A DNA stretch of 64,000 nucleotides from an uncultured bacterium (GTDB lineage: Bacteria > Bacillota_I > Bacilli_A > RFN20 > CAG-826): assembly GCA_949283025.1 (NCBI GenBank), contig CASDRB010000004.1, forward strand, positions 98,000 through 161,999, read 5' to 3'. Positions 17,640-28,000 of this stretch are shown one piece after another. Numbering within the stretch: the stretch's first letter is position 1; each line of letters starts with the position of its first letter. Under the pieces are notes generated by a model, which was given only the letters and a program-made list of their open reading frames with translations, was not told the origin of the DNA and searched no databases. Position numbers and translations under genes: made by a program.

Positions 17640-18582
17640 TTAGGTGAATTAAAGGTTTATGAATATCTCTTTCCATCTCTAATGCTTGATTGATTGGAAT
17701 ATCTACAATAGCGTTTTTCTTAATTCCAACCACACGTCCAGAGATATCGTTAGCTAACAATTCAACAGCTGCTGCACCAAATCTTGAAGCTAAAATACGA
17801 TCTTCAGCAGTAGGGGTGCCTCCACGTTGTAAACGTCCTAAAACTTCAGCTCTTGTTTCAAAACCAGTATTTTCTTCAATCTCTTTTGCAAATTCGTTTA
17901 CATCTAACAAGTTTTCAGAAACAATGACGATAGCGTGACTTTTTTCTTTATCGTGCATGGTTTTTAATTTTTCAAAAATAACTGAATCAGGCACGCGATG
18001 ATCAAACGTAATGGTTAATTCTGCTGCCTCAGCAATACCTGAAAAAATCGCTAAATCACCACAGTGACGTCCCATAACTTCAACAACGCTGCAACGTTGA
18101 TGAGATGATGATGTATCTTTAAGTTTATCAATGCATTCACAAATAGTGTTTAATGCTGTATCAAAACCTATAGTTTTGTCAGTAGATGCAATATCATTGT
18201 CAATCGTACCTGGAATGCCAATGACAGGGAAACCCAATTTAGAAAGACCTAGCAAGCCGCGATAAGTTCCATCGCCACCTATGCCAATCAAACCATCGAT
18301 GCCCATCTCTTTAAGTATTTCAATCGCTCTTTTTTGAAGTTCTACATTTTTAAATTCTGGTAGGCGAGCAGTCAATATGACAGTGCCCCCGCGATTGATG
18401 ATATCTTGCGTGAATTTTTTATCAACTTTCACTATACGTTTTTCTAATAATCCTTTATAACCATCATATATGACATATGGTTCAATTTTGTGAGCTAGAC
18501 AAGCTCTAATGACAGCTCTTACACAGGCATTCATACCTGGCGCATCGCCGCCGCTTGTCAATACAGCAATCTTTTTAACCAT
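17623..18582 (-). CDS. pfkA: ATP-dependent 6-phosphofructokinase
   Basis: Commits fructose 6-phosphate to glycolysis. The 319-residue protein has the bacterial type A pattern: KKIAVLTSGGDAPGMNA, the effector-site area RGGTVILTARLPEF, GIGGDGTYRG, the catalytic GTIDNDIASTD, EVMGRHCGDLA and GRLQRGGTPTAEDR. The start at 18582 follows GAGGT and gives the family's usual length. Its promoter has an extended -10. In B. subtilis pfkA lies in the same broad region near dnaE and polA. The 3' end carries the -35 element of thrS. Confidence 0.97.
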   Translation of the reverse strand: MVKKIAVLTSGGDAPGMNACVRAVIRACLAHKIEPYVIYDGYKGLLEKRIVKVDKKFTQDIINRGGTVILTARLPEFKNVELQKRAIEILKEMGIDGLIGIGGDGTYRGLLGLSKLGFPVIGIPGTIDNDIASTDKTIGFDTALNTICECIDKLKDTSSSHQRCSVVEVMGRHCGDLAIFSGIAEAAELTITFDHRVPDSVIFEKLKTMHDKEKSHAIVIVSENLLDVNEFAKEIEENTGFETRAEVLGRLQRGGTPTAEDRILASRFGAAAVELLANDISGRVVGIKKNAIVDIPINQALEMERDIHKPLIHLIDLLA

Positions 18583-18607
18583 GTTAATTACCTCATTCCC
18601 AGCATTT

Positions 18608-18616
18608 ATCATATCA
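18608..18616 (-). promoter_or_regulatory. Extended -10 promoter element of pfkA
   Basis: TGATATGAT on the minus strand (TGn plus TATGAT) about 25 bases before the pfkA ATG. No convincing -35 was found. Confidence 0.5.
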
Positions 18617-18680
18617 CAATTTATAAAATTGTAGATATTTTTTTATAAAATATGATTTTTACTGTTATGTTTTAATGTTG

Positions 18681-18782
18681 CTGTCCACAAAATTTATTGT
18701 GGAAAACATAAGCATAGGGCTAAGAAAATGTTAAAAAAAATTCAATCAGACTACATTAATTTTTAAACATATGTTATCCACA
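18681..18782. promoter_or_regulatory. Cluster of three DnaA-box-like sites upstream of dnaB-dnaI
   Basis: A perfect TTATCCACA lies at 18774-18782. An inverted pair, CTGTCCACA (18681-18689) and TTTTCCACA on the minus strand (18698-18706), differs from the consensus at two and one positions. They lie between divergent pfkA and the helicase-loader operon, which suggests DnaA control of dnaB-dnaI; experimental binding is unknown. Confidence 0.55.
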
Positions 18783-18826
18783 AAAAATTTTAATATTTTT
18801 TTATATTAAAAGTTTATATTTAAGCA

Positions 18827-18835
18827 TGATATAAT
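18827..18835 (+). promoter_or_regulatory. Extended -10 promoter of dnaB
   Basis: TGATATAAT gives a perfect TATAAT with TGn in front; no clear -35. A transcript starting near 18842 would leave only about a dozen untranslated bases before the ATG at 18854 and no ribosome site. Confidence 0.65.
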
Positions 18836-18853
18836 AAGCCACGGTCAAAAAAT

Positions 18854-20134
18854 ATGGTTATTTTAAGTCAAAATGATATTTATAGTGTCGAATTGTCGTC
18901 TTTGATTGCTGATTATGATCGTCGGACTTTAATCGATTTATATATGCCGATTGTTGGGTATCAAGCAATATGCATTTATTTTTGTCTTTGGTCGGAAGCG
19001 GAAAATCAAAAAGTAAGTGGTGTAAACAATCATGAATATTTATTGGTAAAAATGCATATCTCTACAGGTGCATTTATTGATGAAAGAAAAAAACTCGAGG
19101 CCATCGGTTTGCTAAAAACCTATTTAAAAAAAGAAAATGATTGCAATTTTTATACTTATCGTTTGCTCGCACCTAAAACGCCTCATAAGTTTTTTGATGA
19201 TACATTATTGTACGGGTTGTTGATTAAATATTTAGGTGAAAAAGCATCACTTAAATTGAAACTGTCATATCAATTGAATTTAAAAGAAATTAATGGTGAC
19301 GAGATATCAGCTAGTTTTGGTGAAGTTTTTAAACCAAATTATGACGACGATGTTTTTAAAAAAGCAATGGTGGTTAAAGAAAATTTGATTGATCGAATTC
19401 AAAGTAAAGTCGATTTTGAATTTAATTTTGAACGTTTTATTAACATGATTAAAACTTCAAGTCAAATTAGCGAAACCGTCTTTACAAAAAAAGTGTTAAA
19501 AGAAATTGAACGTCTTGTCGCTTTATATGGAATTGATGAGGAAAGTGCTGCTTTAGCTTTTATTGAATCGTATGATTTTAAGCGTGAAAAGGGTGACAGA
19601 ATCGATTTCAAACGATTGACCACTATTTTCCAAGAAGACATGAAATACCCATTTTTACATCGCAAAAAAGAATATAAAGATAATACTGTTTCATCCAATA
19701 CTCCAATTGCCAAGAAAATTAATTTGATGGAAACAATGTCTTGCAAAGATTTTTTAAGAGTTCTACAAAATAATACAATGCCAGTTGCTTCTGATTTGAA
19801 AATTATTGATGATTTATCATCAAATCTACAATTAAAGCCTGCTGTCATCAATGCTATTTTAGATTATACATTACAAAAAAATCATAATGTTTTATCTAGA
19901 CCTTATATTGAAAAAATAGCAGCGTCAATTGCCCGTGAAAAAATTGATACTGCATATGATACTATGAATTTTTTGAATTCAAAATCTAAAAAAAGGACAA
20001 AAAAAGTCGATGTTAAACTTGATGATAACACAACCTCCAGCAACCACAACATTGAAGACGATAGGTTGAGCGATGAAGAAAGAAGCCAATTATTAAAAGA
20101 ATTATTGGAGGATGAAGATGATGGAAAAAATTAA
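18854..20134 (+). CDS. dnaB: Replication initiation and membrane attachment protein DnaB (DnaD-like domains)
   Basis: Firmicutes-type DnaB (not the helicase), which with DnaD and DnaI loads the replicative helicase. The 426-residue protein has the N-terminal winged-helix type domain (residues 1-~110, LIADYDRRTLIDLYMPIVGY), and a C-terminal DnaD-like domain (about 295-375, CKDFLRVLQNN through IEKIAASIAREKI) followed by a charged tail. It precedes dnaI with a short overlap, the classic dnaB-dnaI pair. No ribosome site is visible, so the mRNA may be nearly leaderless. Confidence 0.88.
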   Translation: MVILSQNDIYSVELSSLIADYDRRTLIDLYMPIVGYQAICIYFCLWSEAENQKVSGVNNHEYLLVKMHISTGAFIDERKKLEAIGLLKTYLKKENDCNFYTYRLLAPKTPHKFFDDTLLYGLLIKYLGEKASLKLKLSYQLNLKEINGDEISASFGEVFKPNYDDDVFKKAMVVKENLIDRIQSKVDFEFNFERFINMIKTSSQISETVFTKKVLKEIERLVALYGIDEESAALAFIESYDFKREKGDRIDFKRLTTIFQEDMKYPFLHRKKEYKDNTVSSNTPIAKKINLMETMSCKDFLRVLQNNTMPVASDLKIIDDLSSNLQLKPAVINAILDYTLQKNHNVLSRPYIEKIAASIAREKIDTAYDTMNFLNSKSKKRTKKVDVKLDDNTTSSNHNIEDDRLSDEERSQLLKELLEDEDDGKN

Positions 20135-21020
20135 TGTCAATTTAAATATCGAATCATCTCAACAAGAATTAGAAAAAATGTATGACGAAGTTGTTAATTC
20201 TCCTATAGGTATGCAAGAATTAAAAAAAATGGGCATTATGGAAGAAAAAATAAAAGACAATATTGTCAAAATTTATGATTTTGTCAAAGATATTGAATAT
20301 TGCAGTAGTTGTCCTGGAGTCAAAAAATGTAAGAAAAACAATCCATTATTATGTACAAAATTGACTTATTTTAACGGATTTGTCGAACGTCAATTAGAGC
20401 CGTGCAAACATTTGCTTGAACAAGTAAAATACGAAGGTAGATTCTGTTTTAAAGACTTTGATGAAAAATTTGATACCATAAGCATTAAAGACAAAAATTT
20501 TGATTTTGGCAAAAAAAGAGCGACTATTTTTAAAGAATTTCAGTCCATTTTAAAATCAAATCAAAAAAAATGGTTGTTTTTAAGTGGCAAACCACAAACT
20601 GGCAAAACTTATCTTTCCATCGCTTTATTAAATTATGCTTTAACTTTTAAAAAAGTGGATGGGAAAATCGGTTTTATTAACACTTCGTTTCGTTTTAAAG
20701 AATTAAACGATTATTCCTACTCAAATAAAGAAGAATTTAATTCAATGATGCAATCGTTATCTAATTGTGAAATTTTGATAATGGATGATTTTGGCAATGA
20801 ATTTAAAAACGATTTTATTAGAGACGGCATTTTATTTTCAATTTTGTCAAATCGTTCAAATAAAAAACTATTAACCATTTTTACTTCTAATTTTGATATC
20901 GATGAAGTTGTGGAGATGTATTCTACATCAAAAGCTGGCGGAATAAGGGCAAGACAAATAGGACGAATATTAAAAGAAAATTGCTTATTATTTAATTTAG
21001 GCGAGTTATCAATTTATTAA
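20118..21020 (+). CDS. dnaI: Helicase loader DnaI (AAA+ ATPase)
   Basis: Loads the replicative helicase on DNA. About 300 residues: a zinc-binding N-terminal domain with clustered cysteines (YCSSCPGVKKCKK and LLCTKL, later EPCKHL) and a C-terminal AAA+ domain with Walker A GKPQTGKTYLS and Walker B ILIMDDFGNEF. Several ATGs are possible (20112, 20118, 20121); 20118 and 20121 are best spaced from TTGGAGG. It overlaps the end of dnaB. Its 3' end runs 29 bases into the convergent mutM-coaE gene with no terminator between. Confidence 0.92.
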   Translation: MMEKINVNLNIESSQQELEKMYDEVVNSPIGMQELKKMGIMEEKIKDNIVKIYDFVKDIEYCSSCPGVKKCKKNNPLLCTKLTYFNGFVERQLEPCKHLLEQVKYEGRFCFKDFDEKFDTISIKDKNFDFGKKRATIFKEFQSILKSNQKKWLFLSGKPQTGKTYLSIALLNYALTFKKVDGKIGFINTSFRFKELNDYSYSNKEEFNSMMQSLSNCEILIMDDFGNEFKNDFIRDGILFSILSNRSNKKLLTIFTSNFDIDEVVEMYSTSKAGGIRARQIGRILKENCLLFNLGELSIY

Positions 21021-22395
21021 TTATTTCTTCTACATTGTTTTTTAATGATTCTAATGTGCTATCATTAAAAATGATAAAATCAGCATCTTTTTTGTTTTTC
21101 TCATAATGAGAAGTTGCGTTAATCACCTTTAAATCTTTATAAGCTATTTTGTTTCTATTGCAAAGTTGAGCATCTTTGTTTTTTGATTCAACAGCAATGA
21201 TTATATCAAAGTCATTTTCCATTTTAGCTTCATATAAAAGCGGTATTTCGACAATTCGTAAATCGCTAGTACAACTACTTAAAAAGGCATTTATTTTATT
21301 TTTAACCAAAGGATGAATATATTTTTCTAATTGAGGCTTTTTATTTAAATTATTAGCCAAATAACTTCTTAATATATTATGATCAACCACACCATTAGGG
21401 AATGTTATATTAAACATTTGGCTGATAGCATCAACTATTTCTTTTTCTTTATACAAATTATTAACGATATCATCACATTTTATATTTTGATAGCCATGTT
21501 GATTAAAAATATTAATTACTTCTGATTTTCCACTTCCGCTTGGACCATAAATAGCAATATTAAAAAAGGATTTTTTCAATGGTTGACAAATCGGACAATA
21601 GGTTGTACCTCTTCCATTGACTTTTATTTTTCTAAATGGATGGTGGCATATTGGACAGTCTTGCCCTTTCTTACCATAAACTTGTAGTTGAATTTGAAAA
21701 TTGCCATCAATTCCTTTACCTGGATGATAACTTTTAATAGTGGAACCTCCGGACTGAATCGCTCTTGTTAAAATTTGTTTTGAATGTTTGATTATTTGTT
21801 CGAATTCTTTTAAAGTAATGGAACTTGACTTTGTCAAAGGGTTGATTTTGCTTGCAAATAAAGTCTCGTCAACATAAATATTGCCAAGCCCACTCATCAC
21901 GCTTTGATCTAATAGAAATGTTTTAATTGGAATAGATTTATTTTTTGCTTTCTTTAACAAATAATTTGGATTATCAATGTTGAACGGTTCAGGACCTAAC
22001 TTAGCAATTTCTTTTTCTTTTAATAGATTATTCTCATTGCTTAATTTCATTATTCCAAAACAACGCGAATCATCATAACATAGTTTAGTTTTGTCGTTTA
22101 AATAAAACACAACTCTAGCGTATTTTGAATCGGGTTCATCTTTTAATAATTGATAATATTTCCCCTCCATGCGAAGATGGGATAAAAAGCAGACATTATT
22201 TGATAAATGGAAAATTAAAAATTTTCCAATTCTAGTAATATCAAGTATTTGTTTATTTTTTATAGCGTTTGAAAATTCATCGTTATCTCCTAAAATAGTT
22301 GAAGGTCTTTTTATGATGACATCATCAATAACTTTGTTTTTCAAAATATGGAGAAGATTATTTTTAATCGTCTCAACTTCTGGTAATTCAGGCAT
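20992..22395 (-). CDS. mutM-coaE: Fusion: formamidopyrimidine-DNA glycosylase MutM + dephospho-CoA kinase CoaE
   Basis: A 467-residue single frame. Residues 1-~273 are MutM: the invariant P2 and E3 catalytic start PELPEVETIKN, and the C-terminal zinc finger with two CxxC pairs (CPICHHPF, YCPICQPL). About ten residues later the CoaE kinase begins: P-loop GPSGSGKS at about 284-291, CDDIV, YIHPLVK and VEIPLLYEA. MutM removes 8-oxoguanine; CoaE does the last step of CoA synthesis. B. subtilis has separate mutM and coaE close together after polA, so the fusion looks like loss of the break between neighbours. AGGAG lies before the ATG. Confidence 0.92.
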   Translation of the reverse strand: MPELPEVETIKNNLLHILKNKVIDDVIIKRPSTILGDNDEFSNAIKNKQILDITRIGKFLIFHLSNNVCFLSHLRMEGKYYQLLKDEPDSKYARVVFYLNDKTKLCYDDSRCFGIMKLSNENNLLKEKEIAKLGPEPFNIDNPNYLLKKAKNKSIPIKTFLLDQSVMSGLGNIYVDETLFASKINPLTKSSSITLKEFEQIIKHSKQILTRAIQSGGSTIKSYHPGKGIDGNFQIQLQVYGKKGQDCPICHHPFRKIKVNGRGTTYCPICQPLKKSFFNIAIYGPSGSGKSEVINIFNQHGYQNIKCDDIVNNLYKEKEIVDAISQMFNITFPNGVVDHNILRSYLANNLNKKPQLEKYIHPLVKNKINAFLSSCTSDLRIVEIPLLYEAKMENDFDIIIAVESKNKDAQLCNRNKIAYKDLKVINATSHYEKNKKDADFIIFNDSTLESLKNNVEEIINKLITRLN

Positions 22396-22406
22396 AATAT
22401 TGACTC

Positions 22407-25010
22407 CTATTTAGCATCGTACCATGTTTTTCCAAATCCGCCATTAACTTCTAATGGCACATTTAAATTAACAGCGTTTTGCATCATATTTATGATATTT
22501 TGATACACTAGTTCTTTTTCATTTTTAGCTACTTTAAAAATCAATTCATCATGGATTTGAGATACTAGTTTTGTCTTTAAATTATTTTGAGACAGCCATC
22601 TTGATATTTTGACCATCACTATTTTAATTAAATCAGCGGCAGTCCCTTGAATTGGAGCATTCATGGCCGCTCGTTTAGCAAATTCGCGCTTTTGATAATT
22701 GGTATCATATATCTCTCTTAAATAACGTCTACGTCCAAATAAGGTTGAAACATATCCGTTTTTTTGAGCACTTAAAACAATTTCTTTTAAAAACTGAGCT
22801 ATTTCTGGAAAAGTATTATAAAAGTTATCAATTATTTCCTTGGCTTGTTTTATGGGCACAGAAATTTGTTCGGCTAATCCCCAATCGGATATACCATAAA
22901 CGATTCCAAAGTTTACAGCCTTTGCTTTTCTTCTTTGGGATTCGCTTGGCTCGCCCGAACAATTAAAAATTAATTTAGCAGTAGCGGAATGAATATCTTG
23001 GTGATGTTTAAATATATCAATCATTTTCTGACAGTTGGATAAACTTGCTAAAATTCTTAATTCGATTTGTGAATAATCTAATGATAGGATTTCAAAACCT
23101 CCATCTTCATAAAAGAAAGCCTTGCGAATCATTTTTCCCTCTTCATCACGGATAGATATGTTTTGCAAATTTGGATGAGAAGATGAGAGCCGCCCAGTTG
23201 CAGTTTGAGCTTGATTAAAAATGGCATGAATTTTACCATCATTACGAATGTGTACTTTTAGTCCGTCAGTATATGTTGAGACTAATTTTGAATATTTTCT
23301 ATATTCAATAATCTTATTAATGATAGGATGAACATTCGTCAATTCTTTTAAAACTTCAATGCTCGTCGATCCGCCTTTTAAATTTGGAATGCCCAGCTTG
23401 TTAAATAAAATTTCGCCCATTTGTTTTGGAGAAGATATATTAAATTCTGCACCTGCTAATTGATAAATATCTTTTTCTAAAATTGTAACTTTTGTTTTAA
23501 ATTCATCTCCAAATTCATCTAAAACTTTTTTGTTCAAGGGAAAACCCTCGTATTCCATTTGCGCCAAAACGCTAGACAAAGGTAATTCAATTTCTTGATA
23601 TAATTTTAAAGAGTCGATATTATCTAGCTCTTTTATGGCTTTGGGTTTTATCAATAAACAAGCCATTGCGATTAAAGATGTCTTTTTTAAAGACCGCATA
23701 TCTAATAAAGAAACATCATCTTGATTGGTGGTAATATCAACTCCAAACATCGCCATAACTGCGTCTGGAGATGTGGTGGATAAATTACTATCTAAAACAT
23801 AGGCCGCAATTAATAAGTCAAAATTAACACCATTTAATGTAATTTTATGTTTGGCCAATGCTACTTCGATGGCTTTTGCAAAAAAACAACATTTGTCAAT
23901 TCTTTCATCTTGAATGATACTTTTAAAATATTGGTCTTTAATCATGTCTTCAAAGTTGATGTAATAGTGGTGAGAGTTAGCAAAAATACTCGCGCCATAT
24001 ATTTGACAATCATAATAATCATCATTATCAAAATCTAACGCTATGCCAATTTGGTTTCCTACATCAATGTTTTTAAAAGATGATATTTCCTCAATAATAA
24101 TTTCTTTTTCAAACGGATTAGTTTTTTTCCAACGACTAGGCAATTTATTCATAAATTGCTTTAACTCGTATTTTTGAGCAAATTTAGAAATTTGTAAAAA
24201 ATCATACCCCTGATATATTGTATCTGAGACTTTTATATCCAAAGGTACATTTGTATCAATAATGGCTAGTTGTCGGCATAATCTTCCTGTTTGCTGATTT
24301 TCAACAATTGATTGTCCGACTTTTGATTTCATTTGTTTGGCCGCTTCAACGATATGATCAAAATCGCCATAATCTTGAATGAGTTTAATGGCAGTTTTTT
24401 CTCCAACGCCGGGAATACCAGGCAAGTTATCGCTAGGATCGCCTCTTAGTCCTTTATAATCAATAACTTGCAATGGCTTAAATCCATAAATTTCTTCCAC
24501 GTTTTCAGGAGTCATTATCATGATATCTGACAACCCCTTTTTAATTATTGAAACTTTGATATTATTGCTAACTAATTGCAAATAATCACGATCAGATGTA
24601 TATATGTTGACATCATAATTTTCTTTTTCGGCCAATTTAGCAATGGTGCCAGCGATGTCGTCAGCTTCATATCCGTGCAATTCAAAAAAACAAATACCTA
24701 AAGCGTTTAAAAATTCCCTAGCTAAAGGAAATTGAACAATTAATTCTTGAGGAGTTGGCTTTCTATTGGCTTTATATGTTTCTAATTGTTGTTTTCGAAA
24801 AGTTTGTTTATCAGTATCAAAGGCAACAAACAATCCTTCGCCTTCTTTCATGGAATTTAAAATTTTTAAAATCATGTTGGCAAAAGCAAAAATAGCATTG
24901 GTAGGCGTGCCGTCTTTACTCATCATTAAACTAGCGCCAGGATATGCAGTTGCAAAATATGCTCTAAATAAAAGTGAATTACCATCTATGATGGTTATTT
25001 TATTTGCCAT
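22407..25010 (-). CDS. polA: DNA polymerase I
   Basis: Repair and Okazaki-fragment polymerase, 867 residues. The N-terminal 5'-3' nuclease domain is intact (IIDGNSLLFRAYFA, HGYEADDIAGT, TSDRDYLQLV, GDPSDNLPGIPGVGEKTA). The middle 3'-5' exonuclease domain lacks the DxE-type metal motif (GIALDFDNDDYYD region), so proofreading is probably lost, as in Bacillus Pol I. The polymerase domain has LSLDYSQIELRILA, RRKAKAVNFGIVYG and VSQIHDELIF. It sits between dnaE (three bases upstream) and mutM-coaE (eleven bases downstream) and is expected to be cotranscribed. Confidence 0.97.
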   Translation of the reverse strand: MANKITIIDGNSLLFRAYFATAYPGASLMMSKDGTPTNAIFAFANMILKILNSMKEGEGLFVAFDTDKQTFRKQQLETYKANRKPTPQELIVQFPLAREFLNALGICFFELHGYEADDIAGTIAKLAEKENYDVNIYTSDRDYLQLVSNNIKVSIIKKGLSDIMIMTPENVEEIYGFKPLQVIDYKGLRGDPSDNLPGIPGVGEKTAIKLIQDYGDFDHIVEAAKQMKSKVGQSIVENQQTGRLCRQLAIIDTNVPLDIKVSDTIYQGYDFLQISKFAQKYELKQFMNKLPSRWKKTNPFEKEIIIEEISSFKNIDVGNQIGIALDFDNDDYYDCQIYGASIFANSHHYYINFEDMIKDQYFKSIIQDERIDKCCFFAKAIEVALAKHKITLNGVNFDLLIAAYVLDSNLSTTSPDAVMAMFGVDITTNQDDVSLLDMRSLKKTSLIAMACLLIKPKAIKELDNIDSLKLYQEIELPLSSVLAQMEYEGFPLNKKVLDEFGDEFKTKVTILEKDIYQLAGAEFNISSPKQMGEILFNKLGIPNLKGGSTSIEVLKELTNVHPIINKIIEYRKYSKLVSTYTDGLKVHIRNDGKIHAIFNQAQTATGRLSSSHPNLQNISIRDEEGKMIRKAFFYEDGGFEILSLDYSQIELRILASLSNCQKMIDIFKHHQDIHSATAKLIFNCSGEPSESQRRKAKAVNFGIVYGISDWGLAEQISVPIKQAKEIIDNFYNTFPEIAQFLKEIVLSAQKNGYVSTLFGRRRYLREIYDTNYQKREFAKRAAMNAPIQGTAADLIKIVMVKISRWLSQNNLKTKLVSQIHDELIFKVAKNEKELVYQNIINMMQNAVNLNVPLEVNGGFGKTWYDAK

Positions 25011-25013
25011 TAT

Positions 25014-28000
25014 TTATTCCTCCAAAGGTTTGATTTGTTCTACTATAAACGAAATATTATTCTGATGAACATTTTTTCTTACTTTGCACACAATAGTATT
25101 ATTTTTACTAATTAAGGAGATATTTTGTTGATATAAATCAGAAAAAATAGTTAATTCCATTTCTTGATATTCGTCAAATATTTTAATAAACGCCATCGGT
25201 TCTTGCTTTTTGGTTTGAATAACTTTAATAGATTTGATAATTCCTGCTACAATGGCGCTTTGCATAGTCAAGGCTATATTAATTGGTATAACATGATGTT
25301 TTGCTAATAAATCTTTTTTAAAAGTTAAAGGGTTGTTTGAAAGCATTATGCCGATAGAATCATATTCGTTTTGTAAATTTTCAATTGGGTCATCGTTGAT
25401 TTTTGCCATTTTAGGTGGTGGAGTTAATTCAATATTTAAAGATAATTGACCATCATTATCAAAAACTACCTCAGCATATTGCATAATACTAATTAACGAT
25501 GCTTTTAGCGACGCTCTTGAAGTATTTAAACAATCAAAAGCACCTGAATTAATTATTTTATTGATTTGATTTTCACTTATTTTATACGGATGTATTCTAC
25601 ATACAAAATCAACAAATGTTTTATATGTTCCATTTTTGTGACGCTCTTTTAATATTGAATTGATAGCGCTTATCGGCACACCTTTAATTGTGGTCAATGG
25701 AAGCAACAAAGAATTATTTTTAATAATAAAAACATCTTCGGATTCGTTTATATTAGGCAAGAGCAATTGAATCCCTCTTATTTTCATCTCGTAGACATAA
25801 TCAAGAAATTTAGTATCATTTATAGCGCCAGAAGAAGTTAAAATTGTAGCATAAAATTGCAATGGATAATGCGCTTTTAAATAAGCCATTTGACAGGCGA
25901 TGATGGCATAGCCAACAGAATGAGATTTATTAAAACCATAATTTGCAAATTTTAAAATATGTTGGTATACATCATTAGCAGTTTTTAAAGAGTAACCATT
26001 TTTAATAGAGCCATCAATGAAATCTTTTTCAACTTTTTGAATTTCTTCCTTATTTTTTTTAGAAATTGCCTGTCTAAAAGTATCAGCTTTAGCCAAATCA
26101 AACCCTGCCATTTTTTGCGCAATTTGGATGATTTGTTCCTGATAAACAATAATTCCATAAGTGGGTGACAGGATGTCTTTTAAATCATCTGAAATGTAAG
26201 TAGGCTTTTCTAAATCTTGTTTTCGTCTTGCATATATGGGAATAGAATCCATCGGTCCAGGTCTAAATAATGCTAACAACGCTACAATATCATCAAAGCA
26301 ATTTGGCTTTAATAATGAAATAGCATTTTTCATTCCTGAACTTTCTAATTGAAAAACTCCCATCGTCATATTAGATGAAATCAATTCATATGCTTCTTTT
26401 TCATCAAATGGTACATTGAATTTATCAATATTAGCATTCGGATAAGTTGCGTTAATTAAATCAACGCATTCGGAAATAACAGTTAAATTTCTTAATCCGA
26501 GTAAATCCATTTTTAAAAACCCTTGTTTTTCTAAATGATTCATTTCGTATTGAGTAATGTAATTATTTTGAAAATCATGCAAAATTGGCAATGAATATTC
26601 AATTGGTGTATTATTTAAAACAATACCAGCGGCATGTAGACCGCTTTGTCGAGGAAGGCTTTCAATTTTGCTCGCTAACGAAACAATATTTAAATAATAC
26701 TGGTCAGAATCAACAAGTTGCTTGAAAGCATTAATTTTTTTATACGATTGACGAAGATTGAAATTATGGTTTAATAAACGAGATGATAATAAATCTATAT
26801 CGCGATTGTTATAGTTATAAATGCGACCAATATCTCGTAATGATTGCTTAGCTAAAATGGTAGAAAAAGTGATGATGTTTGCAACTTTATTATTACCATA
26901 TTTATTTTTTAAGTATGCTACAACTTCGTCTCTTCTTGTATCCATAAAATCAATGTCAATATCGGGCATTTTTCTTCGGGATGGGTTTAAAAAACGTTCA
27001 AACAATAACCCATATTTAAGCGGATCAATTTTAGTAATTCCCGTTAAAAATGATACTAGTGATCCAGCTGCCGAACCTCGACCTGGTCCTGTTAAAATTC
27101 CAACTGAATTAGCATATCTTACATAATCAGCAACGATTAAAAAATAATCAGAATATCCCATATCGTGAATGATGTTTAGCTCATAGTTTAATCGTTGCTG
27201 GTATTGTGATGACTCTAAATTTAAGAAATGTAATTTTTCAAAGCATTGTCTTTTTAACTCATCAAATGAATTGGCGCATGGGTAAGACAACATATCGCCT
27301 CGTTTTTCTAAAAAGTTGAAATGAACCAAATCAAAGATTTGATATGTTAAATCTATTTCTTGCTTTAAAAATGTTTTTTGATACTCTTGTTCGGTTTTAA
27401 AATATCTTTCGCCTTCTTTTTCCTTTTGATTAATCTTAACATCTTGATCTATGGCGGAAACAATTTCTAATACGATGGCGTCTTGTTTTTTGGCATATAA
27501 AATTAACGGGAAAGCAATAGTAAAATAAGTATGCGAAAAAGCAAATTGACGTATTTTATCGTTGATTGTTTCATCGTCATCACTTTCAAAATCAATACCA
27601 ATGTAAAATATTTGCACTAAATTTGATATATCTTTAATTTTTCGTATGCTAGCATCTTCAATATTTTTAAATTTCGCTTTTGTGTTTTTTTCTGATGTTG
27701 ATAAAATCCCTAATAGCCCATTGTGCTTTAATTTTAAATATTCTTGCACTTTATCTTGGTCATCTATTATTGATGATAAATAGCATAAATGACGATATCC
27801 ATCTTCATCTAATGCATAGATGCATAAATAAAATGACCCAATAAGCAATTTTATCCCAATCAAGGAAGGCTTTTTTATTGCTTGCATAGCGTTGACAAAA
27901 TCTGGGACGCCATGCAAAACGTTTAAATCGCATAATCCAGCCCCAAAATAATTATTCTCTTTGATTGATTTTTGAATATTTTCAATAGTCAATCCGCTTT

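Noticed and set aside
18613..18853. A chromosomal origin of replication at the DnaA boxes
   Set aside because: Only three boxes, no dnaA or dnaN nearby, and a plain promoter layout for dnaB; a regulatory site is simpler.
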